Positions 62,513 to 64,000 of a stretch of 64,000 nucleotides of DNA are shown here, piece by piece; within the stretch, counting starts at the first letter, position 1, and each line of letters begins with the position of its first letter. This DNA is from Roseiarcus sp963742305 (GTDB lineage: Bacteria > Pseudomonadota > Alphaproteobacteria > Rhizobiales > Beijerinckiaceae). The position numbers and the translations under genes were made by a program. The DNA lies in contig CAVULN010000051.1 of the NCBI GenBank assembly GCA_963742305.1, positions 6,736 through 70,735 of the forward strand, written 5' to 3'. The notes below the pieces were generated by a model. It ran no database searches, was not told the DNA's origin, and worked only from the letters and a program-made list of their open reading frames with translations.

Positions 62513-63139
62513 CGCCGCGCGTGCCGACCGCGGTCCTTATCTCGGGCCGCGGCTCCAATATGGGCGCCTTGATCGAAGCGGCGCGATCGCCGGGCTTTTC
62601 GGCCGCGGTCGTGCTGGTTCTTTCGGACGATCCGACCGCGCCCGGCCTTGCCCTCGCGCGCAAGCTCGGCGTCGCCGCCGAGGCGATCGACTTTCGAGCC
62701 TATGGGGGCAAGCCCTCGTTCGAGGCGGCGCTCGACGAGCGGCTCGCGGCCGCCGGCGTGGAAATCGTCTGCCTCGCCGGATTTATGCGGGTGCTGAGCG
62801 CCTCTTTCGTCGAGCGCTCGGGAAGGGCGCCTGGTCAACATTCATCCCTCGCTCTTGCCGAACCTGCGTGAACTCGACACCCACAGGCGGGCGCTGGCCC
62901 TTGGGCTCGCCGAACACGGCTGTACCGTCCATCTCGTCACGGCCGAACTCGACGCCGGACCGATCCTCGCCCAGGCGCGCGTGCCAGTTCTCCCTGAAGA
63001 CGACGCCGCCTCCCTCGCGGCGCGAGTTCTGAAGGAGGAGCACCGGATCTATCCGCAAGCGCTCGACGCGTCTGCCCGCTCCGCGCTGGCGACTAGGCTC
63101 AGAGACGACGACCCTGGATCGGCCGGCCGGCGCGCTTAG
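62509..63139 (+). CDS. purN: Phosphoribosylglycinamide formyltransferase, one frameshift
   Basis: GAR transformylase, about 210 residues. ISGRGSNMGALIEA near residue 10, EIVCLAGFMRVLS near 86 and, after the frame break near 62822 (GCTCGGGAAGG should be GCTGGGAAGG), the catalytic VNIHPSLLPN followed by HGCTVHLVTAELDAGPILAQ. GTG 62509 overlaps the purM stop. purM-purN is the classic pair for the third and fifth steps of purine synthesis. Confidence 0.88.
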
Positions 63140-63170
63140 CTCCGTTTGACCGGCGCGGCCCAATATTCAC

Positions 63171-63268
63171 GGCTTAGGACCCCGTTTAGTTCCGTGCTTC
63201 AGTTTCGCCGCCGCCGCTCGCCGCACGACCGAGCGGAGCGCCTAAATACATAATGTAAAATGTATTGT
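63171..63268 (-). repeat. Dispersed intergenic repeat, copy C (partial)
   Basis: On the minus strand, bases 63202-63171 read GAAGCACGGAACTAAACGGGGTCCTAAGCC, matching copy A over its first 25-30 bases. After that it diverges. An AT-rich dyad (TACATAATGTAAAATGTATTGTA, 63247-63269) abuts it, as with copy A. It lies between purN and ppk. Confidence 0.6.
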
Positions 63269-64000
63269 AAGAAAACCTTCATCACAACGATAGACAGCTA
63301 TGCGAACCCGCCTTTTGAACATTCCGGGCTGTCCCCGCCGGCTTTGCCGAGCAAGGCGCGCGGGGCGCCTTGCTGGGGGGCGGCCAATGGATCAATATGG
63401 CGCAATAGAGAGGGACGTTTGCTTGGTCCGCGCGGTCGCGACGAAAGAGCAGCCTTTGCCATCGGTTACGACAGTTCCTGGCTGAATGACGAATTGCCGC
63501 CGCTGTTGTCGTCGCCGGAACGGTTCATCAATCGCGAATTGTCGTGGCTCGAATTCAATCGAAGGGTGCTCGAGGAGGCAGCCAACCCAAGCCATCCTTT
63601 GCTCGAGCGGCTGCGGTTTTTGTCGATCTCGGCCAACAATCTCGACGAGTTTTTCATGGTCCGCGTCGCGGGCCTGGTCGGGCAGGTGCTCGGGGGTGGC
63701 GGAAATCTCCGATGACGGACGCACCCCTGCAGAGCAGCTCGAGCGGATCAGCGAGCGCGTCGCGGCTCTCGTCGCCTCGGAGCAGGCGCGATGGAAGGCC
63801 CTACAGGGTGAGCTCGCCTCCAACGGCGTCATCATCCTCGACGTCGGGGATCTGACCCGGCGCGAGCGCGAGTGGCTGCAGGACTATTTCCTTCTGCACG
63901 TGTTCCCGATTCTGACGCCGCTCGCGGTCGATCCGGCGCATCCCTTCCCGTTCATTCCTAATCTCGGATTTACGCTGGCGCTCGAACTCTCAAATCCGCG
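63260..64000 (+). CDS. ppk: Polyphosphate kinase, N-terminal part, cut by window end and frameshifted
   Basis: Start of Ppk1, which makes polyphosphate from ATP. The typical N-terminal block SPERFINRELSWLEFNRRVLEEA is at about 63507, then LLERLRFLSISANNLDEFFMVRVAGL. Near 63695 the frame shifts (GGTGCTCGGGGGTGGCGG); the next frame gives GVAEISDDGRTPAEQLERI ... LHVFPILTPLAVDPAHPFPFIPN. The start codon is unclear: the open frame runs back to 63260, but that part looks non-conserved, and an ATG at 63388 in another frame is an alternative. The gene continues beyond 64000. Confidence 0.85.

Noticed and set aside
1..64000. CRISPR array, tRNA or rRNA genes
   Set aside because: No regular spacer-repeat pattern, no T-loop/acceptor pairs and no conserved rRNA sequence were found by eye; a covariance-model scan would be decisive.

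Overview
The window is high-GC DNA from an alphaproteobacterium, most likely of the order Hyphomicrobiales (Rhizobiales). The evidence is a nepR-ecfG general-stress locus, an HdaA-type replication regulator next to pgsA-like/purM/purN/ppk, an MlaFED-type ABC operon, a LivM-LivG fusion, and the short GC-rich hairpin repeat typical of alphaproteobacterial intergenic DNA. I cannot name the genus. No rRNA, tRNA, CRISPR array, prophage or complete insertion sequence was seen, so this is mostly ordinary chromosome.

Layout. 0.2-4.6 kb (minus): lipid-transport operon mlaE-mlaF-mlaD-lipoprotein. 5.3-7.9 kb: XRE-cupin regulator divergent from a secreted sorbosone-dehydrogenase-like enzyme and a small cytochrome c. 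8.3-11.7 kb: SDR, LpxH-like phosphoesterase and glycosyltransferase. 11.9-22.6 kb: chromate transporter, transaldolase, YciF-like stress protein, a phosphatase/PfkB-kinase/aldolase-like group, PAP2 phosphatase, gluconokinase, argG, SDR and fmt. 22.7-29.2 kb: Tam methyltransferase, YeeE/YedE pair and small or unknown genes. 29.4-34 kb: ftsK, amtB, glnK. 34.8-40.7 kb: branched-chain amino-acid-type ABC transporter with an 0.85-kb tandem duplication. 40.9-45.8 kb: general stress response locus. 46-52.6 kb: outer-membrane protein, isovaleryl-CoA dehydrogenase with a deleted relic copy, SulP transporter and phosphatase. 52.9-57.3 kb: accC, accB and a molybdopterin oxidoreductase. 57.5-64 kb: PLD-like protein, hdaA, PerM-like permease, VOC protein, CDP-alcohol phosphatidyltransferase, purM, purN and the start of ppk.

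Most notable signal. Three perfect EcfG-type promoters (GGAAC, 16 bases, CGTT) lie just upstream of nepR-ecfG, a DUF1328 membrane protein and a YciF-like protein; two near-matches precede a plasmid-stabilization-like gene and a CsbD gene. With two HisKA_2/HWE-type kinases alongside, this reads as a compact EcfG stress regulon that feeds back on itself. phyR is not in the window.

Quality caution. About fifteen genes carry one or more single-base frameshifts, including normally essential or core genes (argG, purM, purN, a pgsA-like gene). Many lie in or beside short homopolymers, so sequencing or assembly error is the simplest explanation. For these genes I give the reconstructed full span.
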